A stretch of DNA of 64,000 nt, taken from a virus. Positions 21,903 to 29,913 of this stretch are shown here, piece by piece. The notes under the pieces are model-generated. The model was not told the origin of the DNA. It saw nothing but the letters and a program-made list of their open reading frames with translations, and did not search any database. The stretch is taken from positions 84,914 through 148,913 of the IMG/VR virus record IMGVR_UViG_3300036790_000419, one strand, 5' to 3'. Numbering within the stretch: the stretch's first letter is position 1; each line of letters starts with the position of its first letter. A program made the position numbers and the translations under genes.

Positions 21903-22591
21903 TGGCTGTCAGCTTCCCCGCGACTGCCAGCGACGTCACTGTCGTGCAGGGGCTGGCGACCATGGCCGGAGCGCCGCCGGCGAACACGGCCGACGGGGAC
22001 GTGCTGGTCGCGGTCGCCTCCACCCGCACCGGGGCCGTTACCCCGCCGGCCGGGTGGACGAGCGTGGCGCCCCTGTTCGGGGTGGACGGCGGCGCGGTCG
22101 TCCACGTGCTGCCCGTGCCTGCCACGGGGTCGCTGCCCGGGAGCTGGACATGGTCGGCGGGTTCGGCCCGGTCGTCGCTGATCATCGCCCGGGTGGCCGG
22201 CGCGTCGCTGGCCAGCCCGGTGTCACAGGCGGGGACGCCGGGCTCGGGCGGGACCGACAGCCCGAACGGGCTGCCGCTGGTGCTGCCCGGCGTCACCGCG
22301 GGCGGCGGCGTGCTCGCGTTCGTGTTCACCTACTTCACCGCCACCGCCCCGCCGACGGCGTACGTGCCGGGGATGACGCAACTGGCGGTCGCGACCACCG
22401 CCGGATCCAACAGGTCGGGTACCGGCCTGTGGGGGATGACCGCCACCGGGGCAACCGGCGACGTCACCTGCGCGGACACCTCCACCTGGGCGTCCGGCGC
22501 GGCGACAGGCCAGTCGGGCGTGCTGGTCGGCATCGCCGCCGCCTCCGCGCCGGCCGCTCCCTCCGGCCTGCTCATGACCGGGATCATCTGA
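21902..22591 (+). CDS. beta-rich virion surface protein, domain copy 1
   Basis: The 229-residue protein overlaps the fibre gene by one base. It has the DGDVLVAVAS / PAGWTSVAP / SSLIIARVAGA pattern of a jelly-roll-like surface domain that also appears at 33090 and at the N-terminus of the 47703 protein. Probably decorates capsid or fibre. Function inferred only. Confidence 0.55.
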   Translation: MAVSFPATASDVTVVQGLATMAGAPPANTADGDVLVAVASTRTGAVTPPAGWTSVAPLFGVDGGAVVHVLPVPATGSLPGSWTWSAGSARSSLIIARVAGASLASPVSQAGTPGSGGTDSPNGLPLVLPGVTAGGGVLAFVFTYFTATAPPTAYVPGMTQLAVATTAGSNRSGTGLWGMTATGATGDVTCADTSTWASGAATGQSGVLVGIAAASAPAAPSGLLMTGII

Positions 22592-22605
22592 CTGTCCGAT
22601 TAGCG

Positions 22606-23208
22606 GTGCATGGCGTTCGCGAGGCTGCCGTGACCTGGCCGGTGCCGACCGTCACGGAGCTGGCCGAGTACACCGGCCGGCCGGTAACCGGCTACACCAG
22701 CTACGTCAATTCGGCGCTGCTGCAGTCCGCGATGATGTTCACCGTCCTGGCTGAGCTGGGCGCGGACGACTACGGGGGCATGCGACCGGACTTCCAGGCC
22801 CTGGCGAACATGGGCATCATGGCGATGGGGGACTACCTGTACCTGCGCTGGCCGTACGCGCAGGCCCTGGCGAGCCCGATGCAGAGCGAGACGATCGGCT
22901 CCTACTCCTACTCCAAGCCGGTCGAGCAGATGGCCCGCAACGCGCAGGCCATCGAGGTGACCTCGGAGAAGACCGGGGTTGACATGTTCGACCTGGCGGT
23001 ACGCCGCCTGGCCCGGCGGCGCTCGATGAACGGCGTGTTCTTCGGGCAGATCACAGGCTTCGAAAAGCGCGCCCGCGAAGACCTGGCGTACGTCAAGTGG
23101 GATCCTGACGAGGAGCGCATGGTGCTGGTCGGGCCGGCGGATAGAGATCAAATTGATTTCCAGTTCTTCAGCATCAGCTCCGAGTCCTTCCCCGGCGATC
23201 CTGCGTAG
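22606..23208 (+). CDS. head-tail adaptor
   Basis: About 200 residues. Helical N-terminal half (ALLQSAMMFTVLAELGADDY, YLRWPYAQALASPMQSETIG, SYSYSK) of the kind seen in head-tail connector proteins; the C-terminal part has DEERMVLVGPADRDQ. GTG at 22606 is in frame. The motif copy at 22596-22612 instead points to an ATG at 22610 of an 8-codon frame that ends at a second possible GTG (22630). Confidence 0.7.
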   Translation: MHGVREAAVTWPVPTVTELAEYTGRPVTGYTSYVNSALLQSAMMFTVLAELGADDYGGMRPDFQALANMGIMAMGDYLYLRWPYAQALASPMQSETIGSYSYSKPVEQMARNAQAIEVTSEKTGVDMFDLAVRRLARRRSMNGVFFGQITGFEKRAREDLAYVKWDPDEERMVLVGPADRDQIDFQFFSISSESFPGDPA

Positions 23209-23216
23209 ATGTCATA

Positions 23217-23231
23217 TACACTGACGCTATG
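23217..23231 (+). promoter_or_regulatory. leaderless promoter -10 of the AP2 nuclease gene
   Basis: TACACT (TANNNT) followed by six bases and then ATG. It would let the inserted nuclease gene be expressed independently of the head operon. Confidence 0.4.
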
Positions 23232-24011
23232 CCTAGTGGAAGACCGCCAACTATTCACCTGACACCTGGCCAGCGCATTGGCCGGGGTGTCGTCATCGAT
23301 CCGGAAATCCGGCTAGCTCGCACGGCTGCGATGCCGAAAGGGCGGCGCGGCGCGAGACTCCAGTGCGATTGCGGCACGGTCTACGAGGCCGACATAGGCA
23401 GTCTGGTGGAGCGCAAGGGCCGGATCAACACCACGTCCTGCGGCTGCGTGCAGCGGGAAACCTCAGCCCGTATCGGGCGGCAGACCGTGCTGTACGCACA
23501 GACGGCCCGCTGGCAAGCTCGCGGGCTGGATGGCCTTTGTGCTGCGCGGAAGTCGGACTACCAGCGCTGGTCGAACATGATGGCACGCTGTTATAACCCG
23601 GAGTACCCGAGGTACCCGGATTGGGGCGGCCGGGGCATCCGGGTCTGCGAGCGCTGGCACGACTTCCGCTTGTTCCTGGAGGACATCGACCGGCTGCTTG
23701 GCCCTTGTCCGGACGGTTACACACTGGACCGGACCGACAACAACAGCGGTTACGCACCAGGCAAGGTCCGGTGGGCTTCCTACTCAACGCAGAACCGGAA
23801 CCGGCGCAAGAACAAGGGCGCAACCTCTCAGTACCGGGGGGTTAGCTGGGATACGAGCCGACGTAGGTGGCAAGCCAAGATTCAGGTAGCTGGCCGTACC
23901 GTATCGCTGGGCCGGTTCACTGATGAAGAAGACGCGCACAAGGCATACCTGGCAGCAGTGCGCGGCCTGCCTGGCGATCCGGGCTTAGCACGTAGTACGG
24001 GGCATGAGTGA
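23229..24011 (+). CDS. AP2-domain homing endonuclease
   Basis: The 260-residue protein has, in order, a zinc-binding N-terminal region (CDCGTVYEADI, CGCVQRE), an HNH-like core (RWSNMMARCYNPEYPRY to VCERWHDFRLFLEDI, then LDRTDNNSGYAPGKVRWAS), and a C-terminal AP2 DNA-binding domain (YRGVSWDTSRRRWQAKI, LGRFTDEEDAHKAY). This is a known architecture of phage homing endonucleases. It is inserted between two head-tail joining genes. Confidence 0.85.
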   Translation: MPSGRPPTIHLTPGQRIGRGVVIDPEIRLARTAAMPKGRRGARLQCDCGTVYEADIGSLVERKGRINTTSCGCVQRETSARIGRQTVLYAQTARWQARGLDGLCAARKSDYQRWSNMMARCYNPEYPRYPDWGGRGIRVCERWHDFRLFLEDIDRLLGPCPDGYTLDRTDNNSGYAPGKVRWASYSTQNRNRRKNKGATSQYRGVSWDTSRRRWQAKIQVAGRTVSLGRFTDEEDAHKAYLAAVRGLPGDPGLARSTGHE

Positions 24012-24249
24012 TTCACTGAGTGCTGAGAACGACGCCCTGGCCGCCGCGCTGCTATGGCTGAAGGACGCCCCGCAAGATGACCGGCTGTACGAGGCCGAGT
24101 TCGGCCGGTTCGCGAACAGCTCGGGCTGCTGGTGGTACCTGAAGCTGGTCACCGAGGTGCGCAACGGCGAGGTCCTGGCGAGCCCGGAGGACGACGAGAA
24201 GAAGTACCTGGCGGTCATCGAAGCCTGGCGCAAGGCCTACCAAGCATGA
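24004..24249 (+). CDS. small acidic protein
   Basis: Eighty-one residues; ATG lies five bases after TAGTAC, a likely leaderless -10. Contains WLKDAPQDDRLYEAEFGRF and an acidic C-terminal helix. No family recognised; coupled by a 4-base overlap to the SLOG-family gene. Confidence 0.5.
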   Translation: MSDSLSAENDALAAALLWLKDAPQDDRLYEAEFGRFANSSGCWWYLKLVTEVRNGEVLASPEDDEKKYLAVIEAWRKAYQA

Positions 24250-24692
24250 CCGAGCCGCGCCGCCGCCTGCTGGTCACCGGCTCACAGGACTGGGATGACG
24301 CGGTTACCGTCCGGCGGGTGCTGAAGGCCGTGTGGATGTACGACCCGGAGACGCTGCTGGTGTCCGGGGCCTGCCCGCGCGGCGCTGACCTGATCTGCGA
24401 GGCGTACTGGGGCATGTTTCTGCACGGCGACGCCGAGCGGCACCCGGCGGACTGGTACCCGGGCGGGAAGTACGACGGCACGGCCGGCATCCGGCGGAAC
24501 CAGGCGATGGCAGACCTGGGCGCATGGGGCTGCGTAGCCTTCGGGCTGCCCTGCGAGCGCGTGACGTGCAGGGGCAGGCAGCCCGACCCTGGCTGGCCGT
24601 TCCACGTAACGCACGGGACGGGGGGCTGCGCGCGCTACGCTGAGGCTCGCGGCATCCCGGTGAAAAGGTACGTGCCGATCCTGGCGGCATGA
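24246..24692 (+). CDS. SLOG/DUF2493 (YspA-like) protein
   Basis: The 148-residue protein matches the DUF2493 nucleotide-binding SLOG fold: RLLVTGSQDWDD at the N-terminus, LLVSGACPRGADLICE, AERHPADW, GIRRNQAMADLGAW and a final GIPVKRY. SLOG proteins bind nucleotide-derived ligands and are frequent in phages and anti-phage systems; the ligand here is unknown. Confidence 0.85.
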   Translation: MTEPRRRLLVTGSQDWDDAVTVRRVLKAVWMYDPETLLVSGACPRGADLICEAYWGMFLHGDAERHPADWYPGGKYDGTAGIRRNQAMADLGAWGCVAFGLPCERVTCRGRQPDPGWPFHVTHGTGGCARYAEARGIPVKRYVPILAA

Positions 24693-24808
24693 GCGGGCTT
24701 TGGCAGTACTTCGGCCCTTCAGGCTGGTGGTCGCAGTGGTACTGGCCCGAGGGCGTGCACGGCTGCGTCTACAACTTCTTTCACGGGAACGGGTGGCAGG
24801 TGACGTGA
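24689..24808 (+). CDS. tryptophan-rich micro-protein (39 aa)
   Basis: ATG overlaps the preceding stop and its TGA overlaps the next ATG. The sequence is rich in aromatic residues (six Trp, for example GWWSQWYWPEG). It could be membrane-interfacial. Tight spacing on both sides argues that it is translated. Confidence 0.5.
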   Translation: MSGLWQYFGPSGWWSQWYWPEGVHGCVYNFFHGNGWQVT

Positions 24809-24948
24809 TGGTGCACCGCGGTATCCCTGAGCACGGTCCCTGGTGGAAGCTCGGCCGCGACCTGCTGTTCCTCATCATCGCCGCAGGCATCTTCGCCGCG
24901 CTGTTCATCCTCCTGAGCCTGGCCCTGCGCGGTACGGTCAACTGGTGA
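24808..24948 (+). CDS. single-pass membrane micro-protein (46 aa)
   Basis: After a basic and aromatic start (HGPWWKLGRD) comes one transmembrane helix, LLFLIIAAGIFAALFILLSL (residues 19-38). Overlaps both neighbours. Function unknown. Confidence 0.55.
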   Translation: MVHRGIPEHGPWWKLGRDLLFLIIAAGIFAALFILLSLALRGTVNW

Positions 24949-25214
24949 GTATCCCGTTCGACGCGGGCACCCGCCAGCGGGCGGCCCGGCTAGCCATTTA
25001 CCTCTACTACCCGGACGGCTCATCGGCGGTGGCGGAGGGCACGGACCTGACGGTCGACTCCGAGTTCGACTACGGCGGGCGGGTGACCGACATCCAGGCG
25101 GCACCGGAGCTGACGTCCCGGCTGACCCCGGCCATGCGCCTGCGCATCTACCCGGCACAGCCCGGCCGGGCCACGCTGCGGGTGACGAAGCGCCCTCCGA
25201 TTAGCGAGACGTGA
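24945..25214 (+). CDS. hypothetical protein
   Basis: Eighty-nine residues, GTG overlapping the previous stop. Beta-rich (AIYLYYPDGSSAV, TVDSEFDYGGRVTDIQ). Its last codons provide the CCGATTAG of the next gene's start motif, so end and start are interlocked. Not recognised. Confidence 0.5.
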   Translation: MSIPFDAGTRQRAARLAIYLYYPDGSSAVAEGTDLTVDSEFDYGGRVTDIQAAPELTSRLTPAMRLRIYPAQPGRATLRVTKRPPISET

Positions 25215-25705
25215 CCACGCCGCAGCCTTACCAGCCTTTCGCGCCTGGCCAGGGCCTGCGGATGTTCTATTCCTCGGTCTGCCAGGTGCTGCGCCTCAAC
25301 CCCTCGCTCAGTGCGGGCGGCGGCATGTCATTCACCTGGGACCTGGTGAGCGACGTGGTGGACCACTACCTGAACGAGCCAGGCCTGCTGCAGTGCCGCC
25401 TTGACCTGACGTTCCTGCGCCCGGGCAAGGACCAGCCTGCCCCCGTCGTGGCCGGCCGCGCCCCGGACCGGACGGGCGTCTGCTACTTTGACCCCGCGCC
25501 CGACGCCAACGGCGCGTCGCTGGTCAAGGCGGGGGACCGGCTGCAGTGCGTGAGCGGCCCCGTCTTCGGGACATTTGAAATCAGGTTGATTCCAGATGTT
25601 GCACAAGGCTTGACCGGTGCACATCACATCGAAGTCCAAGTAGTGGAAGTCTCGCAGATGCTCAAGCCCGGCACATCGCCAACGCCGTTCGGCACTCCGG
25701 AGTGA
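25211..25705 (+). CDS. head-tail joining protein candidate
   Basis: The 164-residue product starts at the GTG of a motif copy (25197-25213). Beta-barrel-like composition with FTWDLVSDVVDHYL, LDLTFLRPGKDQ and VQVVEVSQML. Its position between adaptor and gp10-like gene suggests a stopper or minor joining protein; assigned by context. Confidence 0.5.
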   Translation: MTTPQPYQPFAPGQGLRMFYSSVCQVLRLNPSLSAGGGMSFTWDLVSDVVDHYLNEPGLLQCRLDLTFLRPGKDQPAPVVAGRAPDRTGVCYFDPAPDANGASLVKAGDRLQCVSGPVFGTFEIRLIPDVAQGLTGAHHIEVQVVEVSQMLKPGTSPTPFGTPE

Positions 25706-25708
25706 GCC

Positions 25709-26137
25709 GTGGCTGAGTACTTCGCGGTCTACCTGGACGGCGCGGGCGGGGAGCTGGACCGCCTGGCGCGCGGCCCGGACGCCCGCACCATCGCCGCGAT
25801 GGAGGCGGCACTGCTGGAGGGCTACGCCATTACCGAGGGGCGCGTGCACGTCATCACCGGCGGCCTGCTGGAGTCCGGCCACCCGCAGTCGAGCTTCGAC
25901 AGGTACACCTGGTCCGGGGAGATCGACTTCGCGCGGGACCCCGGCATCTTCGAGCTGGCGCGCGGCGACGCCCCGACGGAGCACCACCCCGCGCCCGCGG
26001 GCCATTATTTCTTTGGCCCGGGCGGTCACGAGTTCGAGTCCGGCGTACGGCAGGCGTTCTGGGACTGGGTGACCGGCTACAAGGGCGGCAAGGCTCCCTC
26101 GGGCGGGCTGCCGTGGAAGTCCGGCGGCGACGATTAG
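25709..26137 (+). CDS. HK97 gp10-like tail completion protein candidate
   Basis: The 142-residue product has a helical centre (RTIAAMEAALLEGYAI) and a C-terminal HYFFGPGGHEFESGVRQAFW. The position just before the tail terminator is that of gp10-like neck proteins. Its stop lies in the next motif copy. Confidence 0.5.
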   Translation: MAEYFAVYLDGAGGELDRLARGPDARTIAAMEAALLEGYAITEGRVHVITGGLLESGHPQSSFDRYTWSGEIDFARDPGIFELARGDAPTEHHPAPAGHYFFGPGGHEFESGVRQAFWDWVTGYKGGKAPSGGLPWKSGGDD

Positions 26138-26144
26138 CGCCGGC

Positions 26145-26324
26145 ATGGACAGTGATTCGACCGCGCACGCCGAGATCCGCGAGCTGGTCAGCCTGGAGGA
26201 GGCGGACGCCTTCGTGCTCGGCTGGAAAGAGCGCGTCTTCTACGAGCTGGACCAGATGCGGAAGCAGATGCCCTACGCGGACACGCTTGAGCTGCGCCTG
26301 ACCAGCACGAGGCGGCCCGATTAA
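26145..26324 (+). CDS. small helical protein (59 aa)
   Basis: Starts at the ATG of a motif copy (26130-26147, one base longer than consensus) and its own stop forms the next copy. Acidic helix ELVSLEEADAFVLGWKERVF. It would be missed by a 60-codon cutoff; the motif on both sides supports it. Confidence 0.6.
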   Translation: MDSDSTAHAEIRELVSLEEADAFVLGWKERVFYELDQMRKQMPYADTLELRLTSTRRPD

Positions 26325-26330
26325 CCCGGC

Positions 26331-26852
26331 GTGGACGACGTAGCGACCGGGAGCGTCAAGTACCTGACCGGGTTCAGCGACGTCACCTCGCTGCTCGGCT
26401 CCTACCCGCCGACCGACCCGCCCGGCTTCGCGAACAAGCCGTGGCTGTTCAGCGACATGAACCAGGGCGTGCTCAAGGTCATGGAGGGCACCTCGGCCGC
26501 GGCCATCGTGTGCGCCGACTTCGGCGGCTGGGAGGTGCCGGTGCCCGGCTCCAGTGCCCGGTACCGGCGGCTGCGCACGGACATCTGGATCGACCCGCAG
26601 CGCGACGCGGGCCAGAACGTGACGGAGTCCTCCTCCGTCACCGCCAACCGGGGCATGGCGGTGTTCAACGCGGTCCAGCGCCGCCTCCACCGGCTCGACC
26701 CTGACGCGGTGCTCTGGGGCGACCTGTGCACCGTGGGCTGCCAGCTGCTCACCGAGCCTGTCTTCCAGCCGGTGACCGACGGCGATTACCTGCTGCGCGG
26801 TACTGCCTACTTTGGGGTGGAGTACAGCGGCTGGACGGATGCGACCGAATAG
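26331..26852 (+). CDS. tail terminator protein candidate
   Basis: The 173-residue protein starts with the GTG of a perfect motif copy (26317-26333). Pattern of tail terminators: VKYLTGFSDVTSLLG at the start, YRRLRTDIWIDPQRD in the middle, and a final LLRGTAYFGVEYSGW. It is the last neck gene before the inserted glycosyltransferase block. Confidence 0.65.
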   Translation: MDDVATGSVKYLTGFSDVTSLLGSYPPTDPPGFANKPWLFSDMNQGVLKVMEGTSAAAIVCADFGGWEVPVPGSSARYRRLRTDIWIDPQRDAGQNVTESSSVTANRGMAVFNAVQRRLHRLDPDAVLWGDLCTVGCQLLTEPVFQPVTDGDYLLRGTAYFGVEYSGWTDATE

Positions 26853-26924
26853 TTACCCGCAGCCGCGTCATTACCGCCGGCGCGGCGCGTGAAGTCATCG
26901 CGAGCGTAAGGGGGAGAGCCTGAA

Positions 26925-28145
26925 GTGCCAGCTGACCGGCCGTTGAAGATCTTGATTAAGTCGCCGTTCTCTGAATACAGCGGCTACGGCCGGGACGGCT
27001 ACGGCCTCGCCCGCGCACTGCACCACTGGGGCTGCGACGTCTACCTGCAGCCGACCTGGCTGGACGTCCCGGTGCCGCGCGACCTGCTGCCACTGTTCGC
27101 CAAGGAGCTGCGTGCCCCGTTCGACCTGCTCATCAACCACTGGGACCCGTCGCACCTGTTCATCACCCCCGAGGCCCGCCAGTGCGCCCGGGTAGCGGTG
27201 GCCTGGACCATGTGGGAGTTCGCCGGCGGCCCCGGCAAGGGCGGCAAGGGCGTGTCCGGGCTGGTGCCGCACTGCGAGCAGCGGTCCAAGCTGCGCGCCT
27301 CGCTGCGCTGGTTCGACCTGGTGCTGGGCTACGACCAGGTGAGCCTGGACGCGCTGGAGCCTTACATTCCGGCGAGGGTGCACCGCGGCATCCTGCAGGG
27401 CGGCTACGACGCGGGCGAGTGGAAGCGGGCTGAGCGGGACTGGTTCAGCGAGCGGTTCGGCTTCATCATGCACGGCGCGCTCAACGACCGGAAGTGCCCG
27501 TGGACGGCGATCGAGGCGTTCCAGCAGCTGAAGTTCGAGAAAGGCGCGGACTTCGAGGGCGCGACGCTGGCGCTGCACACTAACGCCCCCGGCAAGCTGT
27601 TCCCCGAGTTGAACGAGCCGTTCAGGAACACCAAGATCCGGGTGTTCGTAGAGGCGTTCGACCGGCCCACGCTAGATGACTTCTACGCGGCCGGGCACTG
27701 CCTGCTCGCCCCGTCCCGCGGCGAGGGCAAGAACCTGCCGGCGCTGGAGTTCCAGACGACCGGCGGCGTGGTGGCGGCCACCAACTTCGGCGGTCACACG
27801 CAGTGGCTGAACGGCGACTACGCCTATCCGCTGGACTACGCCCTGACTCCCACTTTCCCGGATAAGCCCTGGGCTGCGCACGACGCCCGGGTGAGCGTGG
27901 GGCACCTGAAGGAGGTCATCTGGCACATCTACACCCACCGGGCCGAGGCCAGGGAGAAGGGGAACCTGGCCGCGCGGCTCATCCCGCAGATGTGCGACTG
28001 GTCAGTGGTCACGGAGAACCTGTTCCGGCGCATCGGCGACCAGGTGGCCGGCCCCGGGCCCGAGGTGGCTGCCCAGGCGTTCGCCTGCCGGCGCGAGCCT
28101 GAGCCGGGCCCGTCGGCCGCGCTGCCCGGCTGGCACCAGCCGTGA
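26925..28145 (+). CDS. GT4-type glycosyltransferase
   Basis: The 406-residue protein has the GT-B layout: N-terminal KILIKSPFSEYSGYGRDGYGL (sugar-acceptor domain) and C-terminal nucleotide-sugar domain with FIMHGALNDRKCPW and the E-x7-E motif EGKNLPALE (E267 and E275). It probably transfers a sugar to a virion protein, phage DNA or a host wall component; the target cannot be told. GGGGGAG precedes the GTG. It is inserted between neck and lysis genes. Confidence 0.85.
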   Translation: MPADRPLKILIKSPFSEYSGYGRDGYGLARALHHWGCDVYLQPTWLDVPVPRDLLPLFAKELRAPFDLLINHWDPSHLFITPEARQCARVAVAWTMWEFAGGPGKGGKGVSGLVPHCEQRSKLRASLRWFDLVLGYDQVSLDALEPYIPARVHRGILQGGYDAGEWKRAERDWFSERFGFIMHGALNDRKCPWTAIEAFQQLKFEKGADFEGATLALHTNAPGKLFPELNEPFRNTKIRVFVEAFDRPTLDDFYAAGHCLLAPSRGEGKNLPALEFQTTGGVVAATNFGGHTQWLNGDYAYPLDYALTPTFPDKPWAAHDARVSVGHLKEVIWHIYTHRAEAREKGNLAARLIPQMCDWSVVTENLFRRIGDQVAGPGPEVAAQAFACRREPEPGPSAALPGWHQP

Positions 28146-28405
28146 CCGTGGAAGAGGTCGAGATCCGCTGCCCGGTGCCGCAGCCGCTTCCCGGGGGAGA
28201 GTGCAAACCGGGGAAGCTGCTGATGAAGCTGCTGGTATCCGGCCGGCCGCCCTCGTTCGTGCACCCCGACAACCTCATCGAGCTGGCCTGCGACGACTGC
28301 CGGGCGCAACTGCGCAGGCGGGGGGTCCGCGTGAGGCGCGTGCTGCACCGGTTTGACCTCAGCGGCTCGCTGGTTGAGACACTGACTGACGGCCAGGTGA
28401 TATAG
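28142..28405 (+). CDS. small CxxC protein
   Basis: Eighty-seven residues, GTG overlapping the glycosyltransferase stop. ELACDDCRAQLRRRGVRV with upstream cysteines (C10, C20) suggests a zinc knuckle. It may partner the glycosyltransferase. Role unknown. Confidence 0.55.
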   Translation: MTVEEVEIRCPVPQPLPGGECKPGKLLMKLLVSGRPPSFVHPDNLIELACDDCRAQLRRRGVRVRRVLHRFDLSGSLVETLTDGQVI

Positions 28406-28432
28406 CGGTAACCTCGCCGCGGAGGCGATTTG

Positions 28433-28900
28433 ATGAACAGGAGCGCGCGCGGGCTGCGGGTCATCCCGACCGAGGCCGCTGAGCTGGCCAGCCACATGGC
28501 GGCGATCGAGGACCACGAGGTGGAGTGCCGCGCCGGGCACCACGGCTTCGAGCTGGACACCTGGAAGATCAGCGACCCGCTGCCTGCCTCGGTGTACGCC
28601 CGCCCGGCCAAGGACGGCTGCTACGAGCTGGTCAGCCCCTGCGACAACTGCGGGGCGAAGCTCATCATCACCACCGGCCCGGGCGGCAGCCTGGACGGCG
28701 CGCTGCCGCGCCGCATCGACTACGACGGAACCTGGTACCACCTGCCCTCGCACCTGCCCCGGGGCAAGCGGGCGTTCCGGCGCGAGAAGTTCAAGCGGGG
28801 CCAGCCCAAGATCCAGGCCCGCATCCGCTCAGCCGCGCTGACAGAGGAGGCCGGGGCGTACAGGCCCGTGCCGGCGGTCACGTTCCGGGGTACCCGCTAG
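28433..28900 (+). CDS. zinc-finger-like phage protein
   Basis: The 156-residue product starts at ATG with GGAGG eight bases upstream. Cys/His residues in CRAGHHGFEL and CDNCGAKL suggest a zinc site; the C-terminus is strongly basic (RGKRAFRREKFKRGQPK), so nucleic acid binding is possible. Function unknown. Confidence 0.55.
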   Translation: MNRSARGLRVIPTEAAELASHMAAIEDHEVECRAGHHGFELDTWKISDPLPASVYARPAKDGCYELVSPCDNCGAKLIITTGPGGSLDGALPRRIDYDGTWYHLPSHLPRGKRAFRREKFKRGQPKIQARIRSAALTEEAGAYRPVPAVTFRGTR

Positions 28901-28909
28901 TTGGGCGGG

Positions 28910-29164
28910 ATGAAGTTCACCCCGGCCGGGGTACACCGCGAGCCCCAGGGCGTGAAGCGGCCGGCTGAGTGGTACGTCGTCTGGCTGGGCCGGCCGCACG
29001 CCGAGGGCAGCGTCATCATCGGCCGGACCAGGCGGCTGCGGCGGCACCTGTGGCACCGCTGCTTCCCTGAGTCGGGCGGCGCGTGCCGCGACGTCAAGGG
29101 CCACACGGCGGGCGTCGAGTGGCTGCTGGAGATGTACCGGGCGGCCGTCCCGGCGCCCGATTAA
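28910..29164 (+). CDS. possible GIY-YIG-like small protein
   Basis: Eighty-four residues. WYVVWLGRP, SVIIGRTRRLRRHLWHRC and the later VEWLLEMY resemble the spacing of a GIY-YIG core (Y...IGRT..LRRHL) and the stronger copy at 63381. The catalytic Glu is uncertain (E in GVEWLLE). It may be inactive. Its stop overlaps the next gene's motif copy. Confidence 0.4.
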   Translation: MKFTPAGVHREPQGVKRPAEWYVVWLGRPHAEGSVIIGRTRRLRRHLWHRCFPESGGACRDVKGHTAGVEWLLEMYRAAVPAPD

Positions 29165-29170
29165 GCGGGC

Positions 29171-29755
29171 GTGCACCGTGCTCCCCCCGCTGGCTGGCCC
29201 GCTCCTGTCGTGATGGCTCAGCCGCGGCCCGGGGACTTCTGCTGCGTTCCCGTCAGCGGCCCGGTCGGCTTCAGCATCACCGTCGGGCAGTGGCTGGACG
29301 GCGACGCCTTCCAGTTCTACGACCACGCCGAGGTCTACGTGGGCAGGGCCGACAAGGCGGGCCCGTACGGCTACACGGTCAGCACCTACCCCAGCGGGGG
29401 CGGCAAGCGCGCGCTGCCCTGCCCGCCGGCGAGGCTGCCGGGCTCCCTGTGGTCCAGCGGCCTGATCGACCTCACCGGCACCCAGCGGGTCGGCATCACC
29501 GGGTGGGCGCTCGCGCACCAGGGCACCGGTTACTCGTTCGCCGACTACGGCGCGCTGTTCCTGCGCATGATGCGCGTGCCGGCCCCGGGCCTGCGCGAGT
29601 ACATCGCGAGCACGAGGCACCAGATCTGCTCGCAGTACACCGACGCGGCCTACCTGGCCAACGGCGTGCACCTGTTCGACGACGGGCGCTGGGAGGGCTA
29701 TGTAAAGCCAGGTGACCTGGCACGGGTGCTGCAGGCCCGGATCCGGGTCGTCTAG
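29171..29755 (+). CDS. permuted papain-like amidase (YiiX/NlpC-P60 type)
   Basis: The 194-residue protein probably cleaves peptidoglycan peptides or amides. Permuted papain order: PGDFCCVPV, then YDHAEVYVG with H52, then HQICSQYTDAAY with nucleophile C153. GTG at 29171 closes a perfect motif copy (29157-29173). No signal peptide. First gene of the cell-wall enzyme cluster; could be an endolysin or a tail-associated enzyme. Confidence 0.7.
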   Translation: MHRAPPAGWPAPVVMAQPRPGDFCCVPVSGPVGFSITVGQWLDGDAFQFYDHAEVYVGRADKAGPYGYTVSTYPSGGGKRALPCPPARLPGSLWSSGLIDLTGTQRVGITGWALAHQGTGYSFADYGALFLRMMRVPAPGLREYIASTRHQICSQYTDAAYLANGVHLFDDGRWEGYVKPGDLARVLQARIRVV

Positions 29756-29913
29756 CGGTTCCCCTGCGGCCTTCGTGATCTTGGTGTTACCGTCACCTGG
29801 TCCGCACCTGACCGCCAGCATGCCCGGTGGCCGGGCGCCCCGCGCCCCCCTGACCCCGGGGTGCCCGCCGGAGGGAGCCGGCACGGCGCTCACCGCCTGG
29901 CCGGGAGACACCT
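29756..29913 (+). promoter_or_regulatory. structured leader of the LysM gene
   Basis: 158 bases with several GC-rich complementary blocks, but no open frame. In Streptomyces, secreted LysM/Rpf-type wall hydrolases are often controlled by ydaO (c-di-AMP) riboswitches. The position fits, but I cannot confirm the consensus by eye. Confidence 0.3.
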
